DNA of 64,000 nucleotides from Acidimicrobiales bacterium. GTDB taxonomy: Bacteria > Actinomycetota > Acidimicrobiia > Acidimicrobiales > Poriferisodalaceae. This document shows, piece by piece, positions 1 through 8,497 of this stretch. The DNA lies in NCBI GenBank assembly GCA_041394185.1, contig JAWKIQ010000001.1, forward strand, positions 372,001 to 436,000, read 5' to 3'. The notes below the pieces were generated by a model, which searched no databases, had not been told where the DNA came from, and was given only the letters and a program-made list of their open reading frames with translations. How positions within the stretch are numbered: the stretch's first letter is position 1; each line of letters begins with the position of its first letter. The translations under genes and the position numbers were made by a program.

Positions 1-1
1 G

Positions 2-82
2 CCGCCTCGGATGCTGCAGCCCGGCCAGCTTCTGGAGACCTGGGTCGAGGGCATCGGAACCATTCGCAACCGCTGCGTCTGA
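2..82 (+). CDS. Fumarylacetoacetate hydrolase family protein, C-terminal end only
   Basis: Only the last 26 codons lie in the window, ending at the TGA at 80-82. The translation ends LLETWVEGIGTIRNRCV, which matches the usual C-terminus of FAH-family enzymes (a 'G-D-x-V-E-x-x-I-E-G-I-G-x-L-x-N' type ending). Members hydrolyse or decarboxylate C-C bonds in diketo acids during aromatic catabolism. The substrate cannot be judged from this fragment. The next gene is convergent. Confidence 0.6.
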   Translation, partial: PPRMLQPGQLLETWVEGIGTIRNRCV

Positions 83-107
83 CCCTGCCCTCTGCGTGAG
101 GGGTGGC

Positions 108-1019
108 TCAGACCGGGTAGGTCACCCCGGTCAGTTCGGCCGAAACCGCCCAAAGTCGCTGCTGCGTCTCTTGGTCGTGTGAGTCGGCGTTCGACTCGAC
201 AACCACCGGATACCCTCTGACCTCCATGAACCCGCCCGGCCCGTAGTACTGGCCGCCAGTCGCCTGTGGGTCGACGGCGGCCCGGAGCGTGGGTAGCGCG
301 CCCATATCAGGACCCTGCAGCATCAGCCCCACCACAGGCCGCAGCAGCTTCGCACCCGGGATGTGGCGTCCGAGTTCGGTGTCGGACACGCCGGGATGGG
401 CAGCCAGCGCCTGGGTCGGCGCGCCGGCGTTCGACAGGCGGCGCTGCAGCTCGTAGGTGAACAGCAGGTTCGACAGCTTCGAGCGGCCGTAGGCGACGAC
501 GCGGTCGTAGCTCTTTTCGCTCTGGAGATCGTCGAAGTCGATGCGCGACCGGATCTTGTGCCCGACGCTGCTGACCGTGACCACCCGAGACCCATCGGTG
601 CCGACCAGGCGGTTCAGCAACAACCCTGTCCAGGCGAAGTGGCCCAGGTGGTTGGTGCCGAACTGCATCTCGAAACCGTCTGCCGTCTTTTGCTGCGGGG
701 TGTACATGACCCCGGCGTTGTTGATCAGCAGGTCGATTCGATCGTGGGCGTTGACCACGTGGGCTGCCGCAGCGCGGATCGATTCGAGCGATGCCAGGTC
801 GAGTTGCTGAACCTCGAGCTGGGCGTCAGGTACATCACGCTTGATGTCGTCGGCCGCCTCCTGACCGCGCTCGAGGCTGCGCACAGCCATCACGACGTGT
901 GCGCCCTTGGCTACAAGAGCCCGCGCGGTCTCGAGGCCCAGGCCCGAGTTGGCACCCGTTATCACCGCGACCCTGCCCGACTGATCAGGCATGTCCTGGG
1001 TTGTCCACTTTTGGCCCAT
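108..1019 (-). CDS. Short-chain dehydrogenase/reductase, retinol dehydrogenase/protochlorophyllide reductase-like
   Basis: A 303-residue SDR. The cofactor-binding glycine motif TGANSGLG lies at residues 21-28, LLINNAGV follows, and the catalytic YGRSK (YxxxK) is present. The extended length and the 'LFTYELQRRL' segment after the Lys resemble retinol dehydrogenase/WW-domain oxidoreductase-like SDRs that act on lipophilic alcohols or aldehydes with NADP(H). The reading frame stays open far upstream, but the ATG at 1019 places the Rossmann motif at the normal distance from the N-terminus, so it was chosen. It converges with the FAH-family gene. The substrate is unknown. Confidence 0.85.
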   Translation of the reverse strand: MGQKWTTQDMPDQSGRVAVITGANSGLGLETARALVAKGAHVVMAVRSLERGQEAADDIKRDVPDAQLEVQQLDLASLESIRAAAAHVVNAHDRIDLLINNAGVMYTPQQKTADGFEMQFGTNHLGHFAWTGLLLNRLVGTDGSRVVTVSSVGHKIRSRIDFDDLQSEKSYDRVVAYGRSKLSNLLFTYELQRRLSNAGAPTQALAAHPGVSDTELGRHIPGAKLLRPVVGLMLQGPDMGALPTLRAAVDPQATGGQYYGPGGFMEVRGYPVVVESNADSHDQETQQRLWAVSAELTGVTYPV

Positions 1020-1155
1020 GGCCGCGTCTCCAAAATGTTGCCCGATGTTCCTGGACGCCAACCTACCCAGCCGAGCCGCGCTCGACTGATCAGACCTGAG
1101 CCGTGCAGGACCTTCGCCCCTCGACCGGTCGTGCCTGGCTGCAGATACTGCCAAG

Positions 1156-1983
1156 GTGCAAAGCGTCGAACACCCAGCGCCCGGATCGGGGCCCGAAGGG
1201 GCGCGACCCAGGCCCTTGTGGCGCCAAGTGGCGATACCTACCGAACACGGGGGATGGAGCCTCACCGCCGAACCGATCGTGCTGGGGCTCGTCGTCGAAT
1301 GGTCGCCAGCAGGCGCAGCGCTGGGCCTTGCTGCCATGCTGGCGTTCGTCGCCAGGACGCCCTTAAAAGTGGTGTTGGTCGACCGCTGGCGTGGCCGCAC
1401 TCTCGACCGAACGCAGGTGGCCGCAAGAATCGCCACCGCCGAGTTGGTTGCGATCGCAGCCCTGGGTTTGGCCGCGTTCTCCTGGTCGCTCGACCCCCGG
1501 TTCTGGGTGCCCCTGGCGGTTGCCGCGCCATTGGTCGGTGTCGAGCTGTGGTTCGACATGCGCTCGCGCAGCAGGCGACTAGTGCCGGAGCTGGCCGGAA
1601 CCGTGGGAATGGGGTCGGTGGTTACCGCAATCGTGTTGGCCGGCGATGGGTCGGCGTCGCTGGCCTTGGGCCTTTGGGCCGTCGTGTCAGCTCGTGCAGC
1701 TGCGGCTATCCCATACGCCCGAAATCAGGTGCTCAGAGCTCACGGGCGTCCGATCACGAGATGGCACAGCGACCTGGCCCAGGCTCTGGCCGCCGCTGCG
1801 GTGCTGATGGCGTGGCTGCTGGGTGCGGTCCCGCTGGGCGCGTTGGTGGCCGTGGCCGGCGCCGCGTTGCTGAACCTGGGGTGGTCGCGAGGCCCGGTTC
1901 GACCCGCAAAGGTCGTGGGCATGCAGCAGCTGTTCCTGGGTGTGGCGGTGGTGGTCGTCACCGCTGTTGCGGTGTTGGGCTGA
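1156..1983 (+). CDS. YwiC-like integral membrane protein
   Basis: About 275 residues, almost entirely hydrophobic, with roughly eight predicted membrane segments. The N-terminal IPTEHGGWSLTAEPIVLGL matches the hallmark start of YwiC-like proteins ('P-x-E-H-G-x-W' just before the first membrane helix). The family's function is unknown; it is loosely linked to prenyltransferase-like membrane folds. The start is uncertain: GTG at 1156 is the most upstream option, but GTG at 1228, directly before IPTEHGG, would give a more typical N-terminus. Neither has a clear ribosome binding site. It converges on the helicase gene downstream. Confidence 0.7.
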   Translation: MQSVEHPAPGSGPEGARPRPLWRQVAIPTEHGGWSLTAEPIVLGLVVEWSPAGAALGLAAMLAFVARTPLKVVLVDRWRGRTLDRTQVAARIATAELVAIAALGLAAFSWSLDPRFWVPLAVAAPLVGVELWFDMRSRSRRLVPELAGTVGMGSVVTAIVLAGDGSASLALGLWAVVSARAAAAIPYARNQVLRAHGRPITRWHSDLAQALAAAAVLMAWLLGAVPLGALVAVAGAALLNLGWSRGPVRPAKVVGMQQLFLGVAVVVVTAVAVLG

Positions 1984-2005
1984 TCACGGCCCCAAAACGG
2001 CGAAA

Positions 2006-2031
2006 CGCCGCCGCCCCAATGGGCGACGGCG
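2006..2031. terminator. Candidate bidirectional terminator hairpin between convergent genes
   Basis: The arms at 2006-2016 and 2021-2031 (CGCCGCCGCCC and GGGCGACGGCG) pair at 10 of 11 positions around a 4-base loop. The hairpin lies between the YwiC-like gene and the helicase, which converge. There is no T-run, so it may only be a high-GC stem that stops convergent transcription. Confidence 0.4.
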
Positions 2032-2054
2032 TCGACCGCGGGCGGATCTGCCCG

Positions 2055-3482
2055 TCAGATGGCTCGTACGTTCTGGGCCTCAGGGCCCTTCCGGCCGGCG
2101 CCGACCTCGAACTCCACCTTTTGTCCTTCGGTGAGCGACCGGAAGCCACTCCCCTCGATGTTGGAGTAGTGGACGAACACATCGTCCTCGCCTTCGCGCG
2201 AAATGAAGCCGAAGCCCTTTTCGCTATTGAAGAACTTGACAGTTCCTTGCATTGCACTTGCTTTCTTCCGAGACGGCCTCGTGACCGGCTCATCTTTGAC
2301 TCTACGGCTTCGGCGTGCCTTGGCTGCGCCTTCACCGCGGTTGTTGTTGGCGGGAGCGGCCTTGTTGACCGGTCCCGATCCGACATGACCCGGTTCGGTT
2401 TCAGCGAACCCCAGCTGACGCTGGAGGGTCTTCAGGTCTGCGACCTGGTCGGGCTGTACCAGCGACACGACCACACCATTGCGACCGGCGCGCGCAGTGC
2501 GCCCCGAGCGGTGGATGTATGTCTTGTGATCGGCCGGTGGATCGAAATGTATGACGGCGGCAACGTCGTCGACGTGTATGCCACGAGCTGCGACGTCGGT
2601 CGCTATCAGGGCTTGGACCTTGCCCCTGGTGAACTCGTCGAGGGTGCGGGTGCGCCGATTCTGGGCGTGGCCTCCGTGAATGGCCGCGGCCGTGACGCCG
2701 CTGCGGTTCAACTGCTTTGCCAGGCGATCAGAGCCGTGACGGGTGCGGCAAAAGACCACCGCCTGGCCAGCGTCGGAGATCACCTTCACGCTGGCATCGA
2801 CCCGCTCGGTCTTGTCGACGGCCCAGAAGCGGTGCTCGGCGGAGGTGATGTCGGGTGTGGCGTCGCCGACCTCGTGGGTCACGGGGTTGTTCTGGTAGCG
2901 CTGGGTCAGCTTGGCCACCTCGCCGTCGAGGGTCGCCGAGAACAACACGGTCTGGCGCGTCGGAGTGGTCTGGTCCAGCAGGCGCTTGACAGCCGGAAGG
3001 AAGCCCATGTCGGCCATGCGGTCTGCTTCGTCCACGACCACACGGTCGACGTCGGCCAGGCTTATCGCATTGCGATCGATCAGATCCTCGAGACGGCCCG
3101 GGCAGGCGACGACTATGTCGACGCCCTTGCGCATCTGGTTGATCTGGCCGGTGTAGCCGACGCCGCCATAGACGACGCCGACTGTGACGCGACCCGAGAA
3201 GCTGCGCAGTTCGGCGGCGATCTGGTCGGCGAGTTCGCGGGTGGGTGCCAGCACCAGGCCCTTGGGCCGTTTGGGCTGGGCGTGTCCGACTGTGGCGACG
3301 AGTGGAATGCCAAAGGCGAGGGTCTTGCCAGAACCGGTGGGGGCACGACCGCACACGTCGCGGCCCGCGAGGGCGTCGGCGATGGTGGCGGCCTGGATTT
3401 CGAAGGGGTGATCGATGCCTCGCTTGGCCAGCGCGCGACAGATCGGATCGGGAACGCCCAGTTGGGCGAATGTGGGGGACAT
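2055..3482 (-). CDS. DEAD-box RNA helicase fused to a C-terminal cold-shock domain
   Basis: 475 residues. Residues 1 to about 350 form a DEAD-box ATP-dependent RNA helicase: the Q-motif region, APTGSGKT (Walker A), VDEAD (Walker B), SAT, and HRSGRTARAG (motif VI). A basic linker of about 50 residues leads into a complete cold-shock domain at about 411-475, with the RNA-binding KGFGFI and DVFVHYS motifs. It probably unwinds structured mRNA or rRNA in the cold, with the CSD tethering RNA. The start ATG at 3482 has a strong AAGGAG four bases upstream. The CSD begins with an in-frame ATG at 2252 that has a weak GGAAG about 12 bases upstream, so a separate CspA-like product from an internal start is conceivable. 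Confidence 0.92.
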   Translation of the reverse strand: MSPTFAQLGVPDPICRALAKRGIDHPFEIQAATIADALAGRDVCGRAPTGSGKTLAFGIPLVATVGHAQPKRPKGLVLAPTRELADQIAAELRSFSGRVTVGVVYGGVGYTGQINQMRKGVDIVVACPGRLEDLIDRNAISLADVDRVVVDEADRMADMGFLPAVKRLLDQTTPTRQTVLFSATLDGEVAKLTQRYQNNPVTHEVGDATPDITSAEHRFWAVDKTERVDASVKVISDAGQAVVFCRTRHGSDRLAKQLNRSGVTAAAIHGGHAQNRRTRTLDEFTRGKVQALIATDVAARGIHVDDVAAVIHFDPPADHKTYIHRSGRTARAGRNGVVVSLVQPDQVADLKTLQRQLGFAETEPGHVGSGPVNKAAPANNNRGEGAAKARRSRRVKDEPVTRPSRKKASAMQGTVKFFNSEKGFGFISREGEDDVFVHYSNIEGSGFRSLTEGQKVEFEVGAGRKGPEAQNVRAI

Positions 3483-3646
3483 CTAGCTCCTTGCCCGCGG
3501 CGGCGGGCAGCAATGGGTTCGAGTTTCGCCTACCCCGTTTGGGGCGGCCTTGGGGGATACGGGTGGTTCGATGGACAGAAGAACCGAAACCCGTCTGCGA
3601 ACCCACCGGTCGGAATGCCCGACCAGGTTGTGGGTAGGGTACCGGA

Positions 3647-4699
3647 ATGATCGTCGAATCGCTCCTTCCACTCGGAAAGCTCGACCCGGGGCTGCGCGAA
3701 CCCGACACGCCGCTGGACATCAGGCGCTTTGCAGAGCTGGCCCGCACCGCCGAGGAGGTGGGTCTCGGAGCAGTGCTGGTGGAGGAAACCAAGGACGATC
3801 CGCTCCAGCTGCTGGCGCTCGGTTCGACCACGACCTCGACGATCCAGCTCGGGACCTCGGTGGCGATGGCATTCCCGCGCAGCCCAACGGCCACGGCCCT
3901 GTCGGCCTGGTCGCTGTCGAAGGTGTCCAACGGTAGGTTCCTGCTGGGTTTGGGCACCCAGGTGAGGGCTCACATCGAGCGGCGCTATGGCCTCAAATGG
4001 CACGCCCCGGCGCCGTGGATGCGCGACTACGTCAACGCCATGCGGGCGGTCTGGGACTGTTGGCAGAACCGCACCCCGCTGCAGTTCGAGAGCCAGCACT
4101 ACAAGCTCGATGTGATGGTGCCCCTGTTCGACCCCGGCCCCATCGAGCATCCCGACATCCCCGTGCACATAGCGGCCATCGGTCCCAACATGTGCGCCCT
4201 CGCCGGCGAGGTCGCCGACGGGGTGCGATTGCACCCGGTGTGTACCCCCCGATATATCGACGAGCGGGTTCTGCCAAACCTCGCCAGGGGAGCCGCACGC
4301 ACCGACCGCAACGTCGACGACGTGGAGGTCTGCATGAAGCCGCTCATCGGCACCGCTCCAGACGAGGAGCGCCTCGAAAAGGTGGTGCGCACGGTGCGCG
4401 CCCGTGTGGCGTTCTACCTCTCGACCCCGTCGTATCGCCAGACCTTCGAACTGCACGACTGGGGAGACATCGCAAGGCAGGCTTCGGTGCTGTCGCGCGA
4501 GAAACGCTGGGACGAGCTGCCCGGCCTGGTCAGCGACGAGATGCTGAACACCGTGGCCACGATCGGCACCTACGACGAGATAGCGGCCAAGCTCAACGAG
4601 CGCTATGCAAACCGGGTCGATCGCATCGAGTTCTCGATTCCTGTCGAGACCCCCGACGATGCCGAGCGCTTCCGCTCGATCCTCGCCGACATCGAATAG
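3647..4699 (+). CDS. LLM-class (luciferase-like) F420-dependent oxidoreductase
   Basis: A 350-residue TIM-barrel protein of the luciferase-like monooxygenase superfamily. The N-terminal ARTAEEVGLGAVLVEETKDD and the LGTSVAMAFPRSP and GRFLLGLGTQVRAHIERRYG segments are typical of actinobacterial F420-dependent members. These enzymes use F420H2 or FMN to reduce or oxygenate organic substrates; the substrate here is unknown. It is the first gene of a plus-strand run followed by a 105-residue protein, a PanB-like protein and an amidase, which suggests one pathway. The gap to the next start is only 33 bases. Confidence 0.85.
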   Translation: MIVESLLPLGKLDPGLREPDTPLDIRRFAELARTAEEVGLGAVLVEETKDDPLQLLALGSTTTSTIQLGTSVAMAFPRSPTATALSAWSLSKVSNGRFLLGLGTQVRAHIERRYGLKWHAPAPWMRDYVNAMRAVWDCWQNRTPLQFESQHYKLDVMVPLFDPGPIEHPDIPVHIAAIGPNMCALAGEVADGVRLHPVCTPRYIDERVLPNLARGAARTDRNVDDVEVCMKPLIGTAPDEERLEKVVRTVRARVAFYLSTPSYRQTFELHDWGDIARQASVLSREKRWDELPGLVSDEMLNTVATIGTYDEIAAKLNERYANRVDRIEFSIPVETPDDAERFRSILADIE

Positions 4700-4732
4700 C
4701 GGCTCGCCCAGGCGGGCCATACTTGGTGATTC

Positions 4733-5050
4733 ATGATCGTCAGAGTGACTCCACAGAACGGCCCGGTCGAGCTCGTCGATCCACACGCTTTCGACGGGTT
4801 CCACGTCGAGGCACCCGCCGACGCGACGCCGTCGGAGGTGTCGGCCGCGCTGGGCACCGCTGAGGCCGGCTCGCCCTCGAACGATCACGTTTGGGTGAGG
4901 GTCGACCAGGTTCGTGGCCTGGCCCCGGCCGGCGACGCAACATGGTCGGCGGGCTTTGAAGCCATGTTGGCCTATGCGCAGGGCAAGGGCTGGATGAACG
5001 CCGGCGGCGACATGATCATGGCCCACCTGGTAGCGGCCTCTTCCGGCTGA
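4733..5050 (+). CDS. Small conserved-looking protein of unknown function (105 aa)
   Basis: A 105-residue acidic soluble protein without signal peptide or membrane segment. I do not recognise the family. The N-terminal half has alternating strand-like stretches (MIVRVTPQNGPVELVDP), and the C-terminal half has a helical stretch (GFEAMLAYAQGKGWMNAGG). It sits 33 bases after the luciferase-like gene and 28 bases before the PanB-like gene on the same strand, so it is probably cotranscribed and may be an accessory subunit. Codon use matches its neighbours, which supports it being real. Confidence 0.6.
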   Translation: MIVRVTPQNGPVELVDPHAFDGFHVEAPADATPSEVSAALGTAEAGSPSNDHVWVRVDQVRGLAPAGDATWSAGFEAMLAYAQGKGWMNAGGDMIMAHLVAASSG

Positions 5051-5078
5051 ACCCCCAGCGACCGACGAAGGAGCGCGT

Positions 5079-5873
5079 ATGGCTCGGTTGACCGTGAAGG
5101 ACCTGCTCGATGCCAAGGGCACCCGCAGGTTTTGCCAGGTCTACATCCGAAACGCCAAGGAGGCGGCCGCTTGCAACGCGGCCGGCGTCGACATGGTCAT
5201 TCACTGGGAGGGTGGCGACATCGCCGCGGTCAGAGCGGCCGCACCCGACGCCTTCCTCACGGTAGGCCTGGTCTACGGCCGTCATGCAAGCATTCCCGAA
5301 GCGCTGGGTGCCGCATATCGGGCCCTCGAGTTGGGTGCCGACGCTGTGTACTGCCCCCAGAGTCTGGCCTACGTCGAGGCGTTTGCTGCCGAGGCGATAC
5401 CCACCGTTGGCCACGTCGGTTTCGTCCCCTACAAGCGCACCTGGATGGGTGGTTTCAAGGCCGTGGGTAAGACGGCCGACGACGCTTGGCGTATCTACCG
5501 CGACGCGCTGGCCTATCAAGACGCCGGCGCGTTCGCCGTGGAGATCGAGATCGTTCCTGCGGCGGTCGCCGCCGAGATCTCGTCGCGCCTCGACCTGTTG
5601 ACCATCGGTATGGGCGCCGGGTCGGGGTGTGATGCGCAGTACCTGTTCGCAACCGACATCCTGGGCGACAACGAGGGGCACATACCACGTCACGCCAAGG
5701 TCTACCGAGACCACCGGGCCGAGTACAAGCGCCTGTACGAAGACTCGATAGCCGCCTTCTCGGAGTTTCGAGCCGACGTGATCTCGGGCGCATATCCGAC
5801 GCCCCAGCACAGCCTCGGTATCGACCCCGATGAGCTCTCCCGGTTTCGTTCGCTCATAGACGACACCCCATAG
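5079..5873 (+). CDS. PanB-like (ketopantoate hydroxymethyltransferase superfamily) protein with altered active site
   Basis: 264 residues with the PanB/isocitrate lyase-type barrel. GHVGFVPYKRTWMGGFKAVG followed by IGMGAGSGCDAQYLF aligns with the C-terminal half of 3-methyl-2-oxobutanoate hydroxymethyltransferase. By eye the N-terminal half lacks the usual PanB signature: the metal-ligand 'D-S' and 'D-L-P' segments and the catalytic K/E pair of 'V-K-L-E-G' are replaced (VIHWEGGD, VGLVYGRHA, VYCPQS). The glutamate preceding 'x-V-P' is kept (VEIEIVP). It is therefore unlikely to make ketopantoate and may use another oxo-acid. A strong GAAGGAG precedes the ATG. It appears cotranscribed with the 105-residue gene and probably the amidase. 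Confidence 0.75.
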   Translation: MARLTVKDLLDAKGTRRFCQVYIRNAKEAAACNAAGVDMVIHWEGGDIAAVRAAAPDAFLTVGLVYGRHASIPEALGAAYRALELGADAVYCPQSLAYVEAFAAEAIPTVGHVGFVPYKRTWMGGFKAVGKTADDAWRIYRDALAYQDAGAFAVEIEIVPAAVAAEISSRLDLLTIGMGAGSGCDAQYLFATDILGDNEGHIPRHAKVYRDHRAEYKRLYEDSIAAFSEFRADVISGAYPTPQHSLGIDPDELSRFRSLIDDTP

Positions 5874-5922
5874 GGCGCGGTTTGGGTTGGTGCCCGGCTC
5901 CGACGTGCGGCAGGCTCTGTAC

Positions 5923-7308
5923 ATGAGCGAACAGCCGTGGACCGGAGACGTAGTGGGCCTCGTCGATGCGTTTCGGGCGGGCGAGCGAAGCCCGTCAGAG
6001 GAGCTCGAGGCCACCCTGGCCGCCGTCGAGGCGAGCGACCTCAACGCGGTGTGCTACATCGACGCCGAAGCGGCCCGCGAGGCGGCCGCCAACGCCGATG
6101 TTTCGCTGCCGTTCGGTGGAGTGCCGCTGGCGGTGAAAGAACTGCTCGCCGTTGCGGGGTGGCCTGCCACCCAGGCCTCGTTGGCTCTGGCCGACCAGGT
6201 GTTCGACCGCGACAGTGTGTCTGTCGAGCGGCTGAAGGCGGCTGGGGCCGTGGCAGCGGTGCAGACGACCTCGAGTGAGTTCGGCGGCACCAATCAGACG
6301 TTCACGAAGCTGCACGGTGCGACCCGCAACCCGTGGAACCGCGAGCGAACACCGGGTGGCAGCTCGGGTGGCTCGGCGGCGGGCGTCGCCGGTGGCCTGT
6401 TCGCCCTGGCAACCGCCAGCGACGGCGGCGGATCGATTCGTATACCCGCGGGCTTCTGCGGCCTCATCGGGCTGAAGTCGACGTACGGGCGTATCCCGCG
6501 TGGTCCTGGCGTGATCTTGGGCAATGCGACTTCGGTCGAGGGGTCGGTCAACCGCAGCGTGCGCGACGCTGCCCGCTTTCTCGATGTGACCAACGGATTC
6601 GACCTGCGAGACCCCAAGTCGCTGCCGCGTGTCGAGGGCTACGAAGCCGGTCTCGGTTCGCACCTGGACGAGATCAAGACACTGCGCGTAGCGGTGGTTC
6701 CAGACCTGGGTTGTGCAACCGTGGGTCCAGAGACCACCGAGCTGGTCATCGCCGCCGCCGACGAGCTGATAGCGGCCAGTGGCATGCAGCGGGTCGAGAT
6801 CGACCTGCAGTTGCCCAGGATCATGGCGGCTTGGGGACTGACGGGTGCCATCGGCGTCCGCAAGTCGCTGGGCGACAGATGGCCGGCCTGTGCCGACGAT
6901 CTGGGCAGCATCGAAAGGGCAGGGCACCGGTCGGCCGAGCAGCGCATCGACATCAACTCGCTGGCTCGTGCCGAGGCCAGGAGGGTCGAGCTCGACGAGG
7001 CCATGGCCGAGATGTTCGGCCATGCCGACATCGTTCTGGCAGCGACCAACCCCGCCCCGGCATTCGGCGCCGACAGTTGGCTGCCGAGCGTGTTCGAGGG
7101 TGTCGAAGCCCACGCCAACAACAACGGCGCACTCACCGCACCTTCCAACATCTTCGGCAACCCGGCCATCGCGCTGCCTATAGGTCTCTCCAGCGATGGC
7201 CTGCCGGTGAGTTTGCAGGCGTTGGCGCCGCACTATCGCGAAGACCTGTTGCTGGATCTGGCACTGGTGTGGGAGCGCGACCACCCGGTGAAGCTCGCCG
7301 CCGCCTGA
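5923..7308 (+). CDS. Amidase signature (AS) family hydrolase
   Basis: About 461 residues with a complete amidase signature. The catalytic Lys lies in VPLAVKELL, the cis-Ser in GGSSGGSAAG and the nucleophilic Ser in SDGGGSIRIPAGFCGLIGLK. Members hydrolyse linear amides; related enzymes include GatA and aryl-acylamidases. No gatB or gatC lies beside it, so it is probably a stand-alone amidase. The ATG at 5923 was preferred over a GTG at 5887 because it gives a standard N-terminus (MSEQPWTGDVVGLVDAFRAG). It closes the plus-strand run that begins with the luciferase-like oxidoreductase. Confidence 0.88.
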   Translation: MSEQPWTGDVVGLVDAFRAGERSPSEELEATLAAVEASDLNAVCYIDAEAAREAAANADVSLPFGGVPLAVKELLAVAGWPATQASLALADQVFDRDSVSVERLKAAGAVAAVQTTSSEFGGTNQTFTKLHGATRNPWNRERTPGGSSGGSAAGVAGGLFALATASDGGGSIRIPAGFCGLIGLKSTYGRIPRGPGVILGNATSVEGSVNRSVRDAARFLDVTNGFDLRDPKSLPRVEGYEAGLGSHLDEIKTLRVAVVPDLGCATVGPETTELVIAAADELIAASGMQRVEIDLQLPRIMAAWGLTGAIGVRKSLGDRWPACADDLGSIERAGHRSAEQRIDINSLARAEARRVELDEAMAEMFGHADIVLAATNPAPAFGADSWLPSVFEGVEAHANNNGALTAPSNIFGNPAIALPIGLSSDGLPVSLQALAPHYREDLLLDLALVWERDHPVKLAAA

Positions 7309-7309
7309 A

Positions 7310-7921
7310 TCAGCCCTGCGCCCTCTTGCCCTGGGCTGCGTCGGCAACTATCCGGTCGATCCGCTTGGCTCGGGTGTCGTCGCGCGCAGCACTGATCACC
7401 CACCACAGCATCGCCTTGCGCGCCGTTGGCGGAAACTGGTTCCAGTTGTTGCGGGCGGCGGTTTCGCGGTCGAGCGCGGCCGCCAGTTCGGCGGGTTCGA
7501 TGAGGTCCTCGACAGGGTCGAGGATCGTCCACCAGCCGTTGGCCTTGGCGACCTCGACGGCACGGCGGCCGGCATCGGTCATCAGCCCGGCGGCCTCCAT
7601 GTCGGCCACCCGCCGGCGATTGAGTCGGGTCCAGGTGCTCTTGGCCTTGCGCGGGGTGTACAGCTGAACCCCGCGCTCGTCGTCGATGATGCCGACCGTC
7701 GAGTCGATCCAGCCGAAGCAGATCGCCTCCTCGACAGCCTCGGGGTAGGGGCACCGAGGTGAGTCGACGTGGTTGCGCCAAGAGCACAGCCACACGCCTC
7801 TGAGGCCTCGATGGTTGGCGGCCAACCACGAGCGCCATTGGGCCCTGCTCTCTGCGTGGTAGATCGGGTAGTCGAACTTCCACGTTGCGGGGTGTTCTGA
7901 CGCCGACGGTGGGTGCTTCAT
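7310..7921 (-). CDS. YdeI/OmpD-associated family protein
   Basis: 203 residues with the family hallmarks EEAICFGWIDS and a basic TPRKAKSTWTRLNRRRV segment, plus the C-terminal helical domain (NWNQFPPTARKAMLWWV) found in bacteriocin-protection YdeI-like proteins. The molecular function is unknown. Its ATG overlaps the stop of the upstream Fur-family gene (ATGA at 7921-7918), so the two are translationally coupled and perhaps metal-regulated. It converges on the amidase with a 1-base gap. Confidence 0.8.
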   Translation of the reverse strand: MKHPPSASEHPATWKFDYPIYHAESRAQWRSWLAANHRGLRGVWLCSWRNHVDSPRCPYPEAVEEAICFGWIDSTVGIIDDERGVQLYTPRKAKSTWTRLNRRRVADMEAAGLMTDAGRRAVEVAKANGWWTILDPVEDLIEPAELAAALDRETAARNNWNQFPPTARKAMLWWVISAARDDTRAKRIDRIVADAAQGKRAQG

Positions 7922-8382
7922 CGGCCGCTACACCGGGCGCACCGGCCGTGAAGATCGAGGCTGTGCCGCAGCGGTTCGAACCCGACCGCCCTTGCGGCCG
8001 ATGCCAGGTGCTTGTCGACCAGGGCCTCGAGCTCGTCGTCGAGTTGGATGTCGGATATGGCACCACAGTCGATGCAGATCAGGTGGTGATGGTGGTCGAG
8101 CAGGGGCTCTGCGAGCTCGAAGTGGGCGTGTTCGGCGCTGCCCGCAACGCGGTGCACCACGCCGCACTGCTCTAGCACGTCCAGGTTTCGATAGGCCGAA
8201 CTGGGCGCCAAGTCGGGCTCGAGTTCGGTTATCTCGGGCAGTGTGACGGGCCGCCCAGCCTGGCTCAGTACCTCGACCAGGCGCCGACGACCGGCCGTGT
8301 AGCGCTGTTCGTTGTGGGCGAGGCGCGCAGAGACGTGGTCGTGGATTTCGGCGGCGAAGTCGGCTCTGGAGACCGGTTCCAT
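7918..8382 (-). CDS. Fur-family metalloregulator (Zur-like by context)
   Basis: 154 residues. An N-terminal winged helix (TLPEITELEPDLAPSSAYRNL) is followed by the dimerisation/metal domain with the His-rich DHHHHLICIDCG and a final CARC, typical of Fur/Zur/Nur repressors with a structural CxxC zinc site. The ATG at 8382 was chosen because upstream in-frame sequence is not Fur-like. It is divergent from a zinc/manganese-type substrate-binding lipoprotein with a Fur-type box between them, which favours a Zur role. Zur versus Fur or Mur cannot be settled from sequence alone. Confidence 0.85.
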   Translation of the reverse strand: MEPVSRADFAAEIHDHVSARLAHNEQRYTAGRRRLVEVLSQAGRPVTLPEITELEPDLAPSSAYRNLDVLEQCGVVHRVAGSAEHAHFELAEPLLDHHHHLICIDCGAISDIQLDDELEALVDKHLASAARAVGFEPLRHSLDLHGRCARCSGR

Positions 8383-8422
8383 CCAGCCCAACGCTAGCGG
8401 TTGCTCTCGGCCGTAGTGGAAC

Positions 8423-8437
8423 TGAGAATCATTCCCA
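8423..8437. promoter_or_regulatory. Candidate Fur/Zur operator
   Basis: TGAGAATCATTCCCA is a 7-1-7 inverted repeat with 6 of 7 pairs matching, the architecture recognised by Fur-family dimers. It lies 41 bases from the regulator start and about 60 from the lipoprotein start, in the 115-base divergent intergenic region, so it could repress both. Confidence 0.6.
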
Positions 8438-8497
8438 CTAGGATCGGCGCCGTGGGTCGTATGTGCCCGACCACCGTCCGCTGTGAAGGAGAAGTAG

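Noticed and set aside
2055..2252. A separate cspA gene instead of a fused cold-shock domain
   Set aside because: The CSD is in frame with the helicase without a stop; the internal ATG has only a weak, distant ribosome site. Kept as a possible second product, not a separate gene.
363..3650. A very long plus-strand open frame of more than 1,000 codons
   Set aside because: It runs antisense through the SDR and helicase and across the YwiC-like gene in another frame, with no recognisable family sequence. High GC content removes stops from opposite frames.
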